DNA of 64,000 nucleotides, from NCBI GenBank assembly GCA_026874595.1, contig CM049316.1, positions 31,665,339-31,729,338 of the forward strand, given 5' to 3'. The position numbers were made by a program, and so were the translations under genes. The notes beneath the pieces are model-generated. The model did not search any database and was not told where the DNA came from. It was given only the letters and a program-made list of their open reading frames with translations. Positions 10,774 through 24,391 of this stretch are shown here, one piece after another; the stretch's first letter is position 1, and each line of letters begins with the position of its first letter. The DNA comes from Sipunculus nudus. Taxonomy: Eukaryota; Annelida; Sipuncula; Golfingiida; Sipunculidae.

Positions 10774-13700
10774 ATGGTGCCAAAAAGCAATTATGAAGGC
10801 ATAATCCCTTTGCTTAGACTTTGCTTATGTTTTGCTTATTCTTTGCTTACGGCAAAATCACAACAGAAATGAAGCATTTTCCCTAAAAATACACACTAAT
10901 ATGACCCATAGGGAGACAGACGGCTCCCCTGGCTAGACAGCAGTCCCGGATAGTGAACATTAATATCAAAAATAAGGGCAATATCGTTCAATCAAAACCG
11001 CAAATGTATAATTCTGCTTCTTTAAAACAGTCATTAATTGATTCCTGGGACCCATTTTCTAATTTTAACAGAATTTAAATACAGTGTTTCACCATTTCTG
11101 ACATTATTAGACCCCCGCGAAGTCTAAAAATACATTATTTCTTCATAAAATGGTGCCAAAAAGCAATTATGAAGGCATATTCCCTTTGCTTACCCTTTGC
11201 TTATGCTTTGCTTATTCTTTGCTTACGGCAAAATCACAACGGAAATGGAGCATTTTCCTAAAAATAAACACTGATATGACCCATAAGGAGACAGACGGGT
11301 TCCCTGGCTACACAGCAGTCCCGGTTAGTGAACATTAATATCAAAAATAAGGGCAATATCGTTCAATCAAAACCGCAAATGTATATTTCAGCTATTTTTA
11401 TAAAAGTCATTTATTGCTTTCTTTGACCCATTTTCCAATTTTAACACAATTTACCTACAGTGTTTTACCATTTCTGACATTATTAGACCCCCGTAAAGTC
11501 CAAAAATACATTATTTCTTCAGAAAATGGTGCCAAAAAGCAATTATGAAGGCATAATCCCTTTGCTTACCCTTTGCTTATGCTTTGCTTATTCTTTGCTT
11601 ACGGCAAAATCACAGCGGAAATGGAGCATTTTCCTAAAAATAAACACTGATATGACAGATAGGGAGACAGACGGGTTCCCTGGCTACACAGCAGTCCCGG
11701 TTAGTGAACATTAATGTCAAAAGTAAGGGCAATATCCTTTAATCAAAACCACAAATGTATAATTCTGCTTCTTTAAAAAAGTCATTAATTGATTCCTGGG
11801 ACCCATTTTCTAATTTTAACAGAATTTAAATACAGTGTTTCACCATTTCTGACATTATTAGACCCCCGCGAAGTCTAAAAATACATTATTTCTTCATAAA
11901 ATGGTGCCAAAAAGCAATTATGAAGGCATATTCCCTTTGCTTACCCTTTGCTTATGCTTTGCTTATTCTTTGCTTACGGCAAAATCACAACGGAAATGGA
12001 GCATTTTCCTAAAAATAAACACTGATATGACCCATAGGGAGACAGACGGGTTCCCTGGCTACACAGCATTCCCGGTTAGTGAACATTAATATCAAAAGTA
12101 AGGGCAATATCGTTCAATCAAAACCAGAAATGTATAATTCTGCTTCTTGAAAAAAAATCATTTATTTATTCCTGGGACCCATTTTCTAATTTTCACAGAA
12201 TTTACCTACAGTGTTTCACCATTTCTGACGTTATTAGAGCCCCGCAAAGTCTAAAAATACATTATTGTCTTCAGAAAATGGTGCCAAAAAGGAATAATGA
12301 ATGCATAATCCCTTTGCTTACACTTTGCTTATGCTTTGCTTATTCTTTGCTTACGGCAAAATCACAACGGAAATGGAGCATTTTCCTAAAAATAAACACT
12401 GATATGACCCATAGGGAGATTGACGGGTCCTCTGGCTGCACAGCGTTCTCGGTTAGTGAACATTAATATCAAAAGTAAGGGCAATATCGTTCAATCAAAA
12501 CCAGAAATGTATATTTCAGCTATTTTTATAAAAGTCATTTATTGATTCCTGGGACCTATTTTCTAATTTTAAAAGAATTTACCTACAATGTTTCACCATT
12601 TCTGACGTTATTAGAGCCCCGCAAAGTCTAAAAATACATTATTGTCTTCAGAAAATGGTGCCAAAAAGCAATTATGAAGGCATAATCCCTTTGCTTAGAC
12701 TTTGCTTATGCTTTGCTTATTCTTTGCTTACGGCAAAATCACAACAGAAATGCAGCATTTTTCTAAAAATACACACTGATATGACCCATAGGGAGACAGA
12801 CGGGTTCCCTGGCTACACAGCAGTCCCGGTTAGTGAACATTAATATCAGAAATAAAGGCAATATCGTTTAATCAAAACCGCAAATGTATATTTCAGCTAT
12901 TTTTATAAAAGTCATTTATTGATTCCTGGGACCTATTTTCTAATTTTAAAAGAATTTACCTACAGTGTTTCACCATTTCTGACGTTATTAGAGCCCCGTA
13001 AAGTCTAAAAATACATTATTGTCTTCAGAAAATGGTGCCAAAAAGCAATTATGAAGGCATAATCCCTTTGCTTACCCTTTGCTTATGCTTTGCTTATTCC
13101 TTGCTTATGGCAAAATCACAACAGAAATGCAGCAATTCCCTAAAAATACACACTAATATGACCCATAGGGAGACATACGGGTCCCCTGGCTACACAGCAG
13201 TCCCGGTTAGTGAACATTAATATCAAAAGTAAGGGCAATATCGTTCAATCAAAACCAGAAATGTATATTTCAGCTATTTTTATAAAAGTCATTTATTGAT
13301 TTCTTGGACCCATTTTTCAATTTTAACACAATTTACCTACAGTGTTTTACTATTTCTGACATTATTAGACCCCCGCGAAGTCTAAAAATACATTATTGTC
13401 TTTAGAAAATGGTGCCAAAAAGCAATTATGAAGGCATAATCCGTTTTCTTACCCTTTGCTTATGCTTTGCTTATTCTTTGCTTACGGCAAAATCACAACG
13501 GAAATGGAGCATTTTCCTAAAAATAAACACTGATATGACCCATAAGGAGACAGACGGGTTCCCTGGCTACACAGCAGTCCCGGTTAGTGAACATTAATAT
13601 CAAAAATAAGGGCAATATCGTTCAATCAAAACCGCAAATGTATATTTCAGCTATTTTTATAAAAGTCATTTATTGCTTTCTTTGACCCATTTTCCAATTT

Positions 13701-15079
13701 TAACACAATTTACCTACAGTGTTTTACTATTTCTGACATTATTAGACCACCGCTAAGTCTAAAAATACATTATTGTCTTCAGAAAATGGTGTCAAAAAGC
13801 AATTATGAAGGCATAATCCCTTTGCTTACACTTTGCTTATGCTTTGCTTATTCTTTGCTTACGGCAAAATCACAACGGAAATGGAGCATTTTCCTAAAAA
13901 TAAACACTGATATGACCCATAGGGAGATAGACGGGTCCTCTGGCTGCAGAGCGTTCCCGGTTAGTGAACATTAATATCAAAAGTAAGGGCAATATCGTTC
14001 AATCAAAACCAGAAATGTATATTTCAGCTATTTTTATAAAAGTCATTTATTGATTTCTTGGACCCATTTTTCAATTTTAACACAATTTACCTACAGTGTT
14101 TTACTATTTCTGACATTATTAGACCCCCGCGAAGTCTAAAAATACATTATTGTCTTCAGAAAATGGTGCCAAAAAGCAATTATGAAGGCATAATCCCTTT
14201 GCTTACACTTTGCTTATGCTTTGCTTATTTTTTGCTTACGGCAAAATCACAGCAGAAATGCAGCATATTCCTAAAAGTACACACTGATATGACCCATAGG
14301 GAGACAGACGGGTTCCCTGGCTACACAGCTGTCCCGGTTAGTGAACATTAATATCAAAAATAAGGGCAATATCGTTCAATCAAAACCGCAAATGTATATT
14401 TCAGCTATTTTTATAAAAGTCATTTATTGGTTTCTTGGACCCATTTTCCAATTTTAACACAATTTACCTACAGTGTTTTACCATTTCTGACATTATTAGA
14501 CCCCCGTACAGTCCAAAAATACATTATTTCTTCAGAAAATGGTGCCAAAAAGCAATTATGAAGGCATAATCCCTTTGCTTACCCTTTGCTTATGCTTTGC
14601 TTATTCTTTGCTTATGGCAAAATCACAACAGAAATGCAGCATTTTCCTAAAAATAAACATTGATATGACCCATAGGAAGATAGACGGGTACTCTAACTGC
14701 ACAGCAGTCCCGGTTAGTGAACATTAATATCAATCCCTTTGCTTACCATTTGCTTATGCTGTGCTTATTCTTTGCTTATGGCAAAATCACAACAGAAATG
14801 CAGCATTTTCCTAAAAATACACACTAATATGACCCATAGGGAGACAGACGGGTCCCCTGCCTACACAGCAGTCCCGGTTAGGGAACAATAATATCAAAAA
14901 TAAGGGCAATATCGTTCAATCAAAACCGCAAATGTATATTTCAGCTATTTTTATAAAAGTCATTTATTGATTTCTTGGACCCATTTTTCAATTTTAACAC
15001 AATTTACCTACAGTGTTTTACTATTTCTGACATTATTAGACCCCCGCGAAGTCTAAAAATACATTATTGTCTTTAGAAA
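10774..15079 (+). repeat. HOR-A copy 3, converted to HOR-B type at its end
   Basis: Order: a 10774, b 11150, c 11526, d' 11901, e 12278, f 12655, g 13032, h 13409, n 13786, o 14163, p 14539, s 14728. It follows HOR-A through h and into the first half of monomer i. From 13877 it departs: the expected i is replaced by n-o-p. n begins like i and p ends like i, so this looks like an insertion of 753 bp (two monomers) into i. The span from the a anchor to the j anchor is 4,306 bp, against 3,553 bp in copy 2, which is exactly 753 more. d' also carries a small converted tract (12043-12061). This unit is the junction between the two HOR families. Confidence 0.9.
14728..14891 (+). repeat. Short monomer s, after p
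   Basis: First s that follows p instead of i. p ends like i, so the local context is unchanged. Confidence 0.92.
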
Positions 15080-18000
15080 ATGGTGCCAAAAAGCAATTAT
15101 GAAGGCATAATCCCTTTGCTTAGACTTTGCTTATGTTTTGCTTATTCTTTGCTTATGGCAAAATCACAACAGAAATGCAGCATTTTCCTAAAAATACACA
15201 CTGATATGACCCATAGGGAGACAGACGGGTTCCCTGGCTACACAGCAGTCCCGGTTAGTGAACATTAATATCAAAAATAAGGGCAATATCGTTCAATCAA
15301 AACCGCAAATGTATATTTCAGCTATTTTTATAAAAGTCATTTATTGGTTTCTTGGACCCATTTTCCAATTTTAACACAATTTCCCTACAGTGTTTTACTA
15401 TTTCTGACATTATTAAACCCCTGTAAAGTCCAAAAATACATTATTTCTTCAGAAAATGGTGTCAAAAAGCAATTATGAAGGCATAATCCCTTTGCTTACA
15501 CTTTGCTTATGCTCTGCTTATTCTTTGCTTACGGCAAAATCACAACAGAAATGCAGCATTTTCCTAAAAATAAACACTGATATGACAGATAGGGAGACAG
15601 ACGGGTTCCCTGGCTACACAGCAGTCCCGGTAAGTGAACATTAATATCAAAAGTAAGGGCAATATCCTTCAATCAAAACCACAAATGTTTAATTCTGCTT
15701 CTTTAAAAAAGTCATTAATTGATTACTGGGACCCATTTTCTAATTTTAACAGAATTTAAATACAGTGTTTCACCATTTCTGACATTATTAGACCCCCGCG
15801 AAGTCTAAAAATACATTATATCTTTATAAAATGGTGCCAAAAAGCAATTATTAAGGCATATTCCCTTTGCTTACCCTTTGCTTATGCTTTGCTTATTCTT
15901 TGATTACGGCAAAATCACAACGGAAATGGAGCATTTTCCTAAAAATAAACACTGATATGACCCATAGGGAGATAGACGGGGACTCTGACTGCACAGCATT
16001 CCCGGTTAGTGAACATTAATATCAAAAGTAAGGGCAATACCGTTCAATCAAACCAGAAATGTATAATTCTGCTTCTTGAAAAAAAATCATTTATTTATTC
16101 CTGGGACCCATTTTCTAATTTTCACAGAATTTACCTACAGTGTTTCACCATTTCTGACGTTATTAGAGCCCCGCAAAGTCTAAAAATACATTATTGTCTT
16201 CAGAAAATGGTGCCAAAAAGCAATTATGAAGGCATAATCCCTTTGCTTAGACTTTGCTTATGCTTTGCTTATTCTTTGCTTACGGCAAAATCACAACGGA
16301 AATGGAGCATTTTCCTAAAAATAAACACTGATATGACCCATAGGGAGATTGACGGGTCCTCTGGCTGCACAGCGTTCTCGGTTAGTGAACATTTATATCA
16401 AAAGTAAGGGCAATATCGTTCAATCAAAACCAGAAATGTATATTTCAGCTATTTTTATAAAAGTCATTTATTGATTCCTGGGACCTATTTTCTAATTTTA
16501 AAAGAATTTACTTACAGTGTTTCACCATTTCTGACGTTATTAGAGCCCCGCAAAGTCTAAAAATACATTATTGTCTTCAGAAAATGGTGCCAAAAAGCAA
16601 TTATGAAGGCATAATCCCTTTGCTTACACTTTGCTTATGCTTTGCTTATTCTTTGCTTACGGCAAAATCACAACAGAAATGAAGCATTTTCCCTAAAAAT
16701 ACACACTAATATGACCCATAGGGAGACAGACGGCTCCCCTGGCTAGACAGCAGTCCCGGATAGTGAACATTAATATCAAAAATAAGGGCAATATCGTTCA
16801 ATCAAAACCGCAAATGTATATTTCAGCTATTTTTATAAAAGTCATTTATTGATTTCTTGGACCCATTTTTCAATTTTAACACAATTTACCTACAGTGTTT
16901 TACTATTTCTGACATTATTAGACCCCCGCGAAGTCTAAAAATACATTATTGTCTTCAGAAAATTGTGCCAAAAAGCAATTATGAAGGCATAATCCCTTTG
17001 CTTACACTTTGCTTATCCTTTGCTTATTCTTTGCTTACGGCAAAATCACCGCGGAAATGGAGCATTTTCCTAAAAACAAACACTGATATGACAGATAGGG
17101 AGACAGACGGGTTCCCTGGCTACACAGCAGTCCCGGTTAGTGAACATTAATGTCAAAAGTAAGGGCAATATCCTTTAATCAAAACCACAGATGTATAATT
17201 CTGCTTCTTTAAAACAGTCATTAATTGATTCCTGGGACCCATTTTCTAATTTTAACAGAATTTAAATACAGTGTTTCACCATTTCTGACATTATTAGACC
17301 CCCGCGAAGTCTAAAAATACATTATTTCTTCATAAAATGGTGCCAAAAAGCAATTATGAAGGCATATTCCCTTTGCTTACCCTTTGCTTATGCTTTGCTT
17401 ATTCTTTGCTTACGGCAAAATCACAACGGAAATGGAGCATTTTCCTAAAAATAAACACTGATATGACCCATAAGGAGACAGACGGGTTCCCTGGCTACAC
17501 AGCAGTCCCGGTTAGTGAACATTAATATCAAAAATAAGGGCAATATCGTTCAATCAAAACCGCAAATGTATATTTCAGCTATTTTTATAAAAGTCATTTA
17601 TTGCTTTCTTTGACCCATTTTCCAATTTTAACACAATTTACCTACAGTGTTTTACTATTTCTGACATTATTAGACAACCGCTAAGTCTAAAAATACATTA
17701 TTGTCTTCAGAAAATGGTGTCAAAAAGCAATTATGAAGGCATAATCCCTTTGCTTACACTTTGCTTATGCTTTGCTTATTCTTTGCTTACGGCAAAATCA
17801 CAACGGAAATGGAGCATTTTCCTAAAAATAAACACTGATATGACCCATAGGGAGATAGACGGGTCCTCTGGCTGCAGAGCGTTCCCGGTTAGTGAACATT
17901 AATATCAAAAGTAAGGGCAATATCGTTCAATCAAAACCAGAAATGTATATTTCAGCTATTTTTATAAAAGTCATTTATTGATTTCTTGGACCCATTTTTC

Positions 18001-18631
18001 AATTTTAACACAATTTACCTACAGTGTTTTACTATTTCTGACATTATTAGACCCCCGCGAAGTCTAAAAATACATTATTGTCTTCAGAAAATGGTGCCAA
18101 AAAGCAATTATGAAGGCATAATCCCTTTGCTTACCCTTTGCTTATGCTTTGCTTATTCTTTGCTTATGGCAAAATCACAACAGAAATGCAGCATTTTCCT
18201 AAAAATAAACACTGATATGACCCATAGGAAGATAGACGGGTACTCTAACTGCACAGCAGTCCCGGTTAGTGAACATTAATATCAATCCCTTTGCTTACCA
18301 TTTGCTTATGCTGTGCTTATTCTTTGCTTATGGCAAAATCACAACAGAAATGCAGCATTTTCCTAAAAATACACACTAATATGACCCATAGGGAGACAGA
18401 CGGGTCCCCTGCCTACACAGCAGTCCCGGTTAGGGAACAATAATATCAAAAATAAGGGCAATATCGTTCAATCAAAACCGCAAATGTATATTTCAGCTAT
18501 TTTTATAAAAGTCATTTATTGATTTCTTGGACCCATTTTTCAATTTTAACACAATTTACCTACAGTGTTTTACTATTTCTGACATTATTAGACCCCCGCG
18601 AAGTCTAAAAATACATTATTGTCTTTAGAAA
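15080..18631 (+). repeat. HOR-B unit 1 (3,552 bp; one monomer missing)
   Basis: Order: j 15080, k 15456, l 15831, m' 16207, a' 16584, q 16962, b 17337, n 17714, o/p hybrid 18091, s 18280. m' is the form of m ending CATTTATATC and continuing directly into a full linker without the short monomer. The hybrid has the linker that normally precedes o and the body of p, so one monomer was lost by exchange around 18078-18119. Its q has CACCGCGG and its b-to-n linker has GACAACCGC. Both markers are shared only with the units at 18632 and 48711. Confidence 0.92.
18280..18443 (+). repeat. Short monomer s, after o/p hybrid
   Basis: Ends HOR-B unit 1; followed by j at 18632. Confidence 0.92.
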
Positions 18632-19947
18632 ATGGTGCCAAAAAGCAATTATGAAGGCATAATCCCTTTGCTTAGACTTTGCTTATGTTTTGCTTATTCT
18701 TTGCTTATGGCAAAATCACAACAGAAATGCAGCATTTTCCTAAAAATACACACTGATATGACCCATAGGGAGACAGACGGGTTCCCTGGCTACACAGCAG
18801 TCCCGGTTAGTGAACATTAATATCAAAAATAAGGGCAATATCGTTCAATCAAAACCGCAAATGTATATTTCAGCTATTTTTATAAAAGTCATTTATTGGT
18901 TTCTTGGACCCATTTTCCAATTTTAACACAATTTCCCTACAGTGTTTTACTATTTCTGACATTATTAAACCCCTGTAAAGTCCAAAAATACATTATTTCT
19001 TCAGAAAATGGTGTCAAAAAGCAATTATGAAGGCATAATCCCTTTGCTTACACTTTGCTTATGCTCTGCTTATTCTTTGCTTACGGCAAAATCACAACAG
19101 AAATGCAGCATTTTCCTAAAAATAAACACTGATATGACAGATAGGGAGACAGACGGGTTCCCTGGCTACACAGCAGTCCCGGTAAGTGAACATTAATATC
19201 AAAAGTAAGGGCAATATCCTTCAATCAAAACCACAAATGTTTAATTCTGCTTCTTTAAAAAAGTCATTAATTGATTACTGGGACCCATTTTCTAATTTTA
19301 ACAGAATTTAAATACAGTGTTTCACCATTTCTGACATTATTAGACCCCCGCGAAGTCTAAAAATACATTATTTCTTTATAAAATGGTGCCAAAAAGCAAT
19401 TATTAAGGCATATTCCCTTTGCTTACCCTTTGCTTATGCTTTGCTTATTCTTTGATTACGGCAAAATCACAACGGAAATGGAGCATTTTCCTAAAAATAA
19501 ACACTGATATGACCCATAGGGAGATAGACGGGGACTCTGACTGCACAGCATTCCCGGTTAGTGAACATTAATATCAAAAGTAAGGGCAATACCGTTCAAT
19601 CAAACCAGAAATGTATAATTCTGCTTCTTGAAAAAAAATCATTTATTTATTCCTGGGACCCATTTTCTAATTTTCACATAATTTACCTACAGTGTTTCAC
19701 CATTTCTGACGTTATTAGAGCCCCGCAAAGTCTAAAAATACATTATTGTCTTCAGAAAATGGTGCCAAAAAGCAATTATGAAGGCATAATCCCTTTGCTT
19801 AGACTTTGCTTATGCTTTGCTTATTCTTTGCTTACGGCAAAATCACAACGGAAATGGAGCATTTTCCTAAAAATAAACACTGATATGACCCATAGGGAGA
19901 TTGACGGGTCCTCTGGCTGCACAGCGTTCTCGGTTAGTGAACATTAA

Positions 19948-20111
19948 TATCAATCCCTTTGCTTACCATTTGCTTATGCTGTGCTTATTCTTTGCTTATG
20001 GCAAAATCACAACAGAAATGCAGCATTTTCCTAAAAATACACACTAATATGACCCATAGGGAGACAGACGGGTCCCCTGCCTACACAGCAGTCCCGGTTA
20101 GGGAACAATAA
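19948..20111 (+). repeat. Short monomer s, after m
   Basis: The extra s in the m-s-a arrangement of the 4,092-bp unit. Confidence 0.92.
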
Positions 20112-22371
20112 TATCAAAAATAAGGGCAATATCGTTCAATCAAAACCGCAAATGTATATTTCAGCTATTTTTATAAAAGTCATTTATTGATTTCTTGGAC
20201 CCATTTTTCAATTTTAACACAATTTACCTACAGTGTTTTACTATTTCTGACATTATTAGACCCCCGCGAAGTCTAAAAATACATTATTGTCTTTAGAAAA
20301 TGGTGCCAAAAAGCAATTATGAAGGCATAATCCCTTTGCTTAGACTTTGCTTATGTTTTGCTTATTCTTTGCTTACGGCAAAATCACAACAGAAATGAAG
20401 CATTTTCCCTAAAAATACACACTAATATGACCCATAGGGAGACAGACGGCTCCCCTGGCTAGACAGCAGTCCCGGATAGTGAACATTAATATAAAAAATA
20501 AGGGCAATATCGTTCAATCAAAACCGCAAATGTATATTTCAGCTATTTTTATAAAAGTCATTTATTGATTTCTTGGACCCATTTTTCAATTTTAACACAA
20601 TTTACCTACAGTGTTTTACTATTTCTGACATTATTAGACCCCCGCGAAGTCTAAAAATACATTATTGTCTTCAGAAAATTGTGCCAAAAAGCAATTATGA
20701 AGGCATAATCCCTTTGCTTACACTTTGCTTATCCTTTGCTTATTCTTTGCTTACGGCAAAATCACCGCGGAAATGGAGCATTTTCCTAAAAACAAACACT
20801 GATATGACAGATAGGGAGACAGACGGGTTCCCTGGCTACACAGCAGTCCCGGTTAGTGAACATTAATGTCAAAAGTAAGGGCAATATCCTTTAATCAAAA
20901 CCACAGATGTATAATTCTGCTTCTTTAAAACAGTCATTAATTGATTCCTGGGACCCATTTTCTAATTTTAACAGAATTTAAATACAGTGTTTCACCATTT
21001 CTGACATTATTAGACCCCCGCGAAGTCTAAAAATACATTATTTCTTCATAAAATGGTGCCAAAAAGCAATTATGAAGGCATATTCCCTTTGCTTACCCTT
21101 TGCTTATGCTTTGCTTATTCTTTGCTTACGGCAAAATCACAACGGAAATGGAGCATTTTCCTAAAAATAAACACTGATATGACCCATAAGGAGACAGACG
21201 GGTTCCCTGGCTACACAGCAGTCCCGGTTAGTGAACATTAATATCAAAAATAAGGGCAATATCGTTCAATCAAAACCGCAAATGTATATTTCAGCTATTT
21301 TTATAAAAGTCATTTATTGCTTTCTTTGACCCATTTTCCAATTTTAACACAATTTACCTACAGTGTTTTACTATTTCTGACATTATTAGACAACCGCTAA
21401 GTCTAAAAATACATTATTGTCTTCAGAAAATGGTGTCAAAAAGCAATTATGAAGGCATAATCCCTTTGCTTACACTTTGCTTATGCTTTGCTTATTCTTT
21501 GCTTACGGCAAAATCACAACGGAAATGGAGCATTTTCCTAAAAATAAACACTGATATGACCCATAGGGAGATAGACGGGTCCTCTGGCTGCAGAGCGTTC
21601 CCGGTTAGTGAACATTAATATCAAAAGTAAGGGCAATATCGTTCAATCAAAACCAGAAATGTATATTTCAGCTATTTTTATAAAAGTCATTTATTGATTT
21701 CTTGGACCCATTTTTCAATTTTAACACAATTTACCTACAGTGTTTTACTATTTCTGACATTATTAGACCCCCGCGAAGTCTAAAAATACATTATTGTCTT
21801 CAGAAAATGGTGTCAAAAAGCAATTATGAAGGCATTATCCCTTTGCTTACACTTTGCTTATGCTTTGCTTATTCTTTGCTTACGGCAAAATCACAACAGA
21901 AATGCAGCATATTCCTAAAAGTACACACTGATATGACCCATAGGGAGACAGACGGGTTCCCTGGCTACACAGCTGTCCCGGTTAGTGAACATTAATATCA
22001 AAAATAAGGGCAATATCGTTCAATCAAAACCGCAAATGTATATTTCAGCTATTTTTATAAAAGTCATTTATTGGTTTCTTGGACCCATTTTCCAATTTTA
22101 ACACAATTTACCTACAGTGTTTTACCATTTCTGACATTATTAGACCCCCGTAAAGTCCAAAAATACATTATTTCTTCAGAAAATGGTGCCAAAAAGCAAT
22201 TATGAAGGCATAATCCCTTTGCTTACCCTTTGCTTATGCTTTGCTTATTCTTTGCTTATGGCAAAATCACAACAGAAATGCAGCATTTTCCTAAAAATAA
22301 ACACTGATATGACCCATAGGAAGATAGACGGGTACTCTAACTGCACAGCAGTCCCGGTTAGTGAACATTAA

Positions 22372-22535
22372 TATCAATCCCTTTGCTTACCATTTGCTTA
22401 TGCTGTGCTTATTCTTTGCTTATGGCAAAATCACAACAGAAATGCAGCATTTTCCTAAAAATACACACTAATATGACCCATAGGGAGACAGACGGGTCCC
22501 CTGCCTACACAGCAGTCCCGGTTAGGGAACAATAA
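22372..22535 (+). repeat. Short monomer s, after p
   Basis: Precedes the j at 22724 that opens a mini-unit. Confidence 0.92.
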
Positions 22536-22723
22536 TATCAAAAATAAGGGCAATATCGTTCAATCAAAACCGCAAATGTATATTTCAGCTATTTTTATAA
22601 AAGTCATTTATTGATTTCTTGGACCCATTTTTCAATTTTAACACAATTTACCTACAGTGTTTTACTATTTCTGACATTATTAGACCCCCGCGAAGTCTAA
22701 AAATACATTATTGTCTTTAGAAA

Positions 22724-24391
22724 ATGGTGCCAAAAAGCAATTATGAAGGCATAATCCCTTTGCTTAGACTTTGCTTATGTTTTGCTTATTCTTTGCTTAT
22801 GGCAAAATCACAACAGAAATGCAGCATTTTCCTAAAAATACACACTGATATGACCCATAGGGAGACAGACGGGTTCCCTGGCTACACAGCAGTCCCGGTT
22901 AGTGAACATTAATATCAAAAATAAGGGCAATATCGTTCAATCAAAACCGCAAATGTATATTTCAGCTATTTTTATAAAAGTCATTTATTGGTTTCTTGGA
23001 CCCATTTTCCAATTTTAACACAATTTCCCTACAGTGTTTTACTATTTCTGACATTATTAAACCCCTGTAAAGTCCAAAAATACATTATTTCTTCAGAAAA
23101 TGGTGTCAAAAAGCAATTATGAAGGCATAATCCCTTTGCTTACACTTTGCTTATGCTCTGCTTATTCTTTGCTTACGGCAAAATCACAACAGAAATGCAG
23201 CATTTTCCTAAAAATAAACACTGATATGACAGATAGGGAGACAGACGGGTTCCCTGGCTACACAGCAGTCCCGGTAAGTGAACATTAATATCAAAAGTAA
23301 GGGCAATATCCTTCAATCAAAACCACAAATGTTTAATTCTGCTTCTTTAAAAAAGTCATTAATTGATTACTGGGACCCATTTTCTAATTTTAACAGAATT
23401 TAAATACAGTGTTTCACCATTTCTGACATTATTAGACCCCCGCGAAGTCTAAAAATACATTATTTCTTTATAAAATGGTGCCAAAAAGCAATTATTAAGG
23501 CATATTCCCTTTGCTTACCCTTTGCTTATGCTTTGCTTATTCTTTGATTACGGCAAAATCACAACGGAAATGGAGCATTTTCCTAAAAATAAACACTGAT
23601 ATGACCCATAGGGAGATAGACGGGGACTCTGACTGCACAGCATTCCCGGTTAGTGAACATTAATATCAAAAGTAAGGGCAATACCGTTCAATCAAACCAG
23701 AAATGTATAATTCTGCTTCTTGAAAAAAAATCATTTATTTATTCCTGGGACCCATTTTCTAATTTTCACAGAATTTACCTACAGTGTTTCACCATTTCTG
23801 ACGTTATTAGAGCCCCGCAAAGTCTAAAAATACATTATTGTCTTCAGAAAATGGTGCCAAAAAGCAATTATGAAGGCATAATCCCTTTGCTTAGACTATG
23901 CTTATGCTTTGCTTATTCTTTGCTTACGGCAAAATCACAACGGAAATGGAGCATTTTCCTAAAAATAAACACTGATATGACCCATAGGGAGATTGACGGG
24001 TCCTCTGGCTGCACAGCGTTCTCGGTTAGTGAACATTAATATCAATCCCTTTGCTTACCATTTGCTTATGCTGTGCTTATTCTTTGCTTATGGCAAAATC
24101 ACAACAGAAATGCAGCATTTTCCTAAAAATACACACTAATATGACCCATAGGGAGACAGACGGGTCCCCTGCCTACACAGCAGTCCCGGTTAGGGAACAA
24201 TAATATCAAAAATAAGGGCAATATCGTTCAATCAAAACCGCAAATGTATATTTCAGCTATTTTTATAAAAGTCATTTATTGATTTCTTGGACCCATTTTT
24301 CAATTTTAACACAATTTACCTACAGTGTTTTACTATTTCTGACATTTTTAGACCCCCGCGAAGTCTAAAAATACATTATTGTCTTTAGAAA
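22724..24391 (+). repeat. Four-monomer mini-unit j k l m s (1,668 bp)
   Basis: Order: j 22724, k 23100, l 23475, m 23851, s 24040, then straight back to j. The core j-k-l-m-s is shared by HOR-A and HOR-B. Here it stands alone, as expected if exchange paired the two short monomers that flank the a-to-p or a-to-i part. The same mini-unit recurs at 52427 and 58023. Confidence 0.92.
24040..24203 (+). repeat. Short monomer s, after m
   Basis: Followed by j, not a. This is the m-s-j joint that defines the 1,668-bp mini-unit. Its downstream linker has GACATTTTTAG near 24347. Confidence 0.92.

Larger units (their letters stand above)
18632..22723 (+). repeat. HOR-B unit 2 (4,092 bp; retains short monomer after m)
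   Basis: Order: j 18632, k 19008, l 19383, m 19759, s 19948, a 20300, q 20678, b 21053, n 21430, o 21807, p 22183, s 22372. It keeps the HOR-A arrangement m-s-a, where canonical HOR-B has m'-a', and so looks like the form closest to HOR-A. Its length is one short monomer above canonical. A near-identical copy lies 29,703 bp downstream. Confidence 0.92.
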
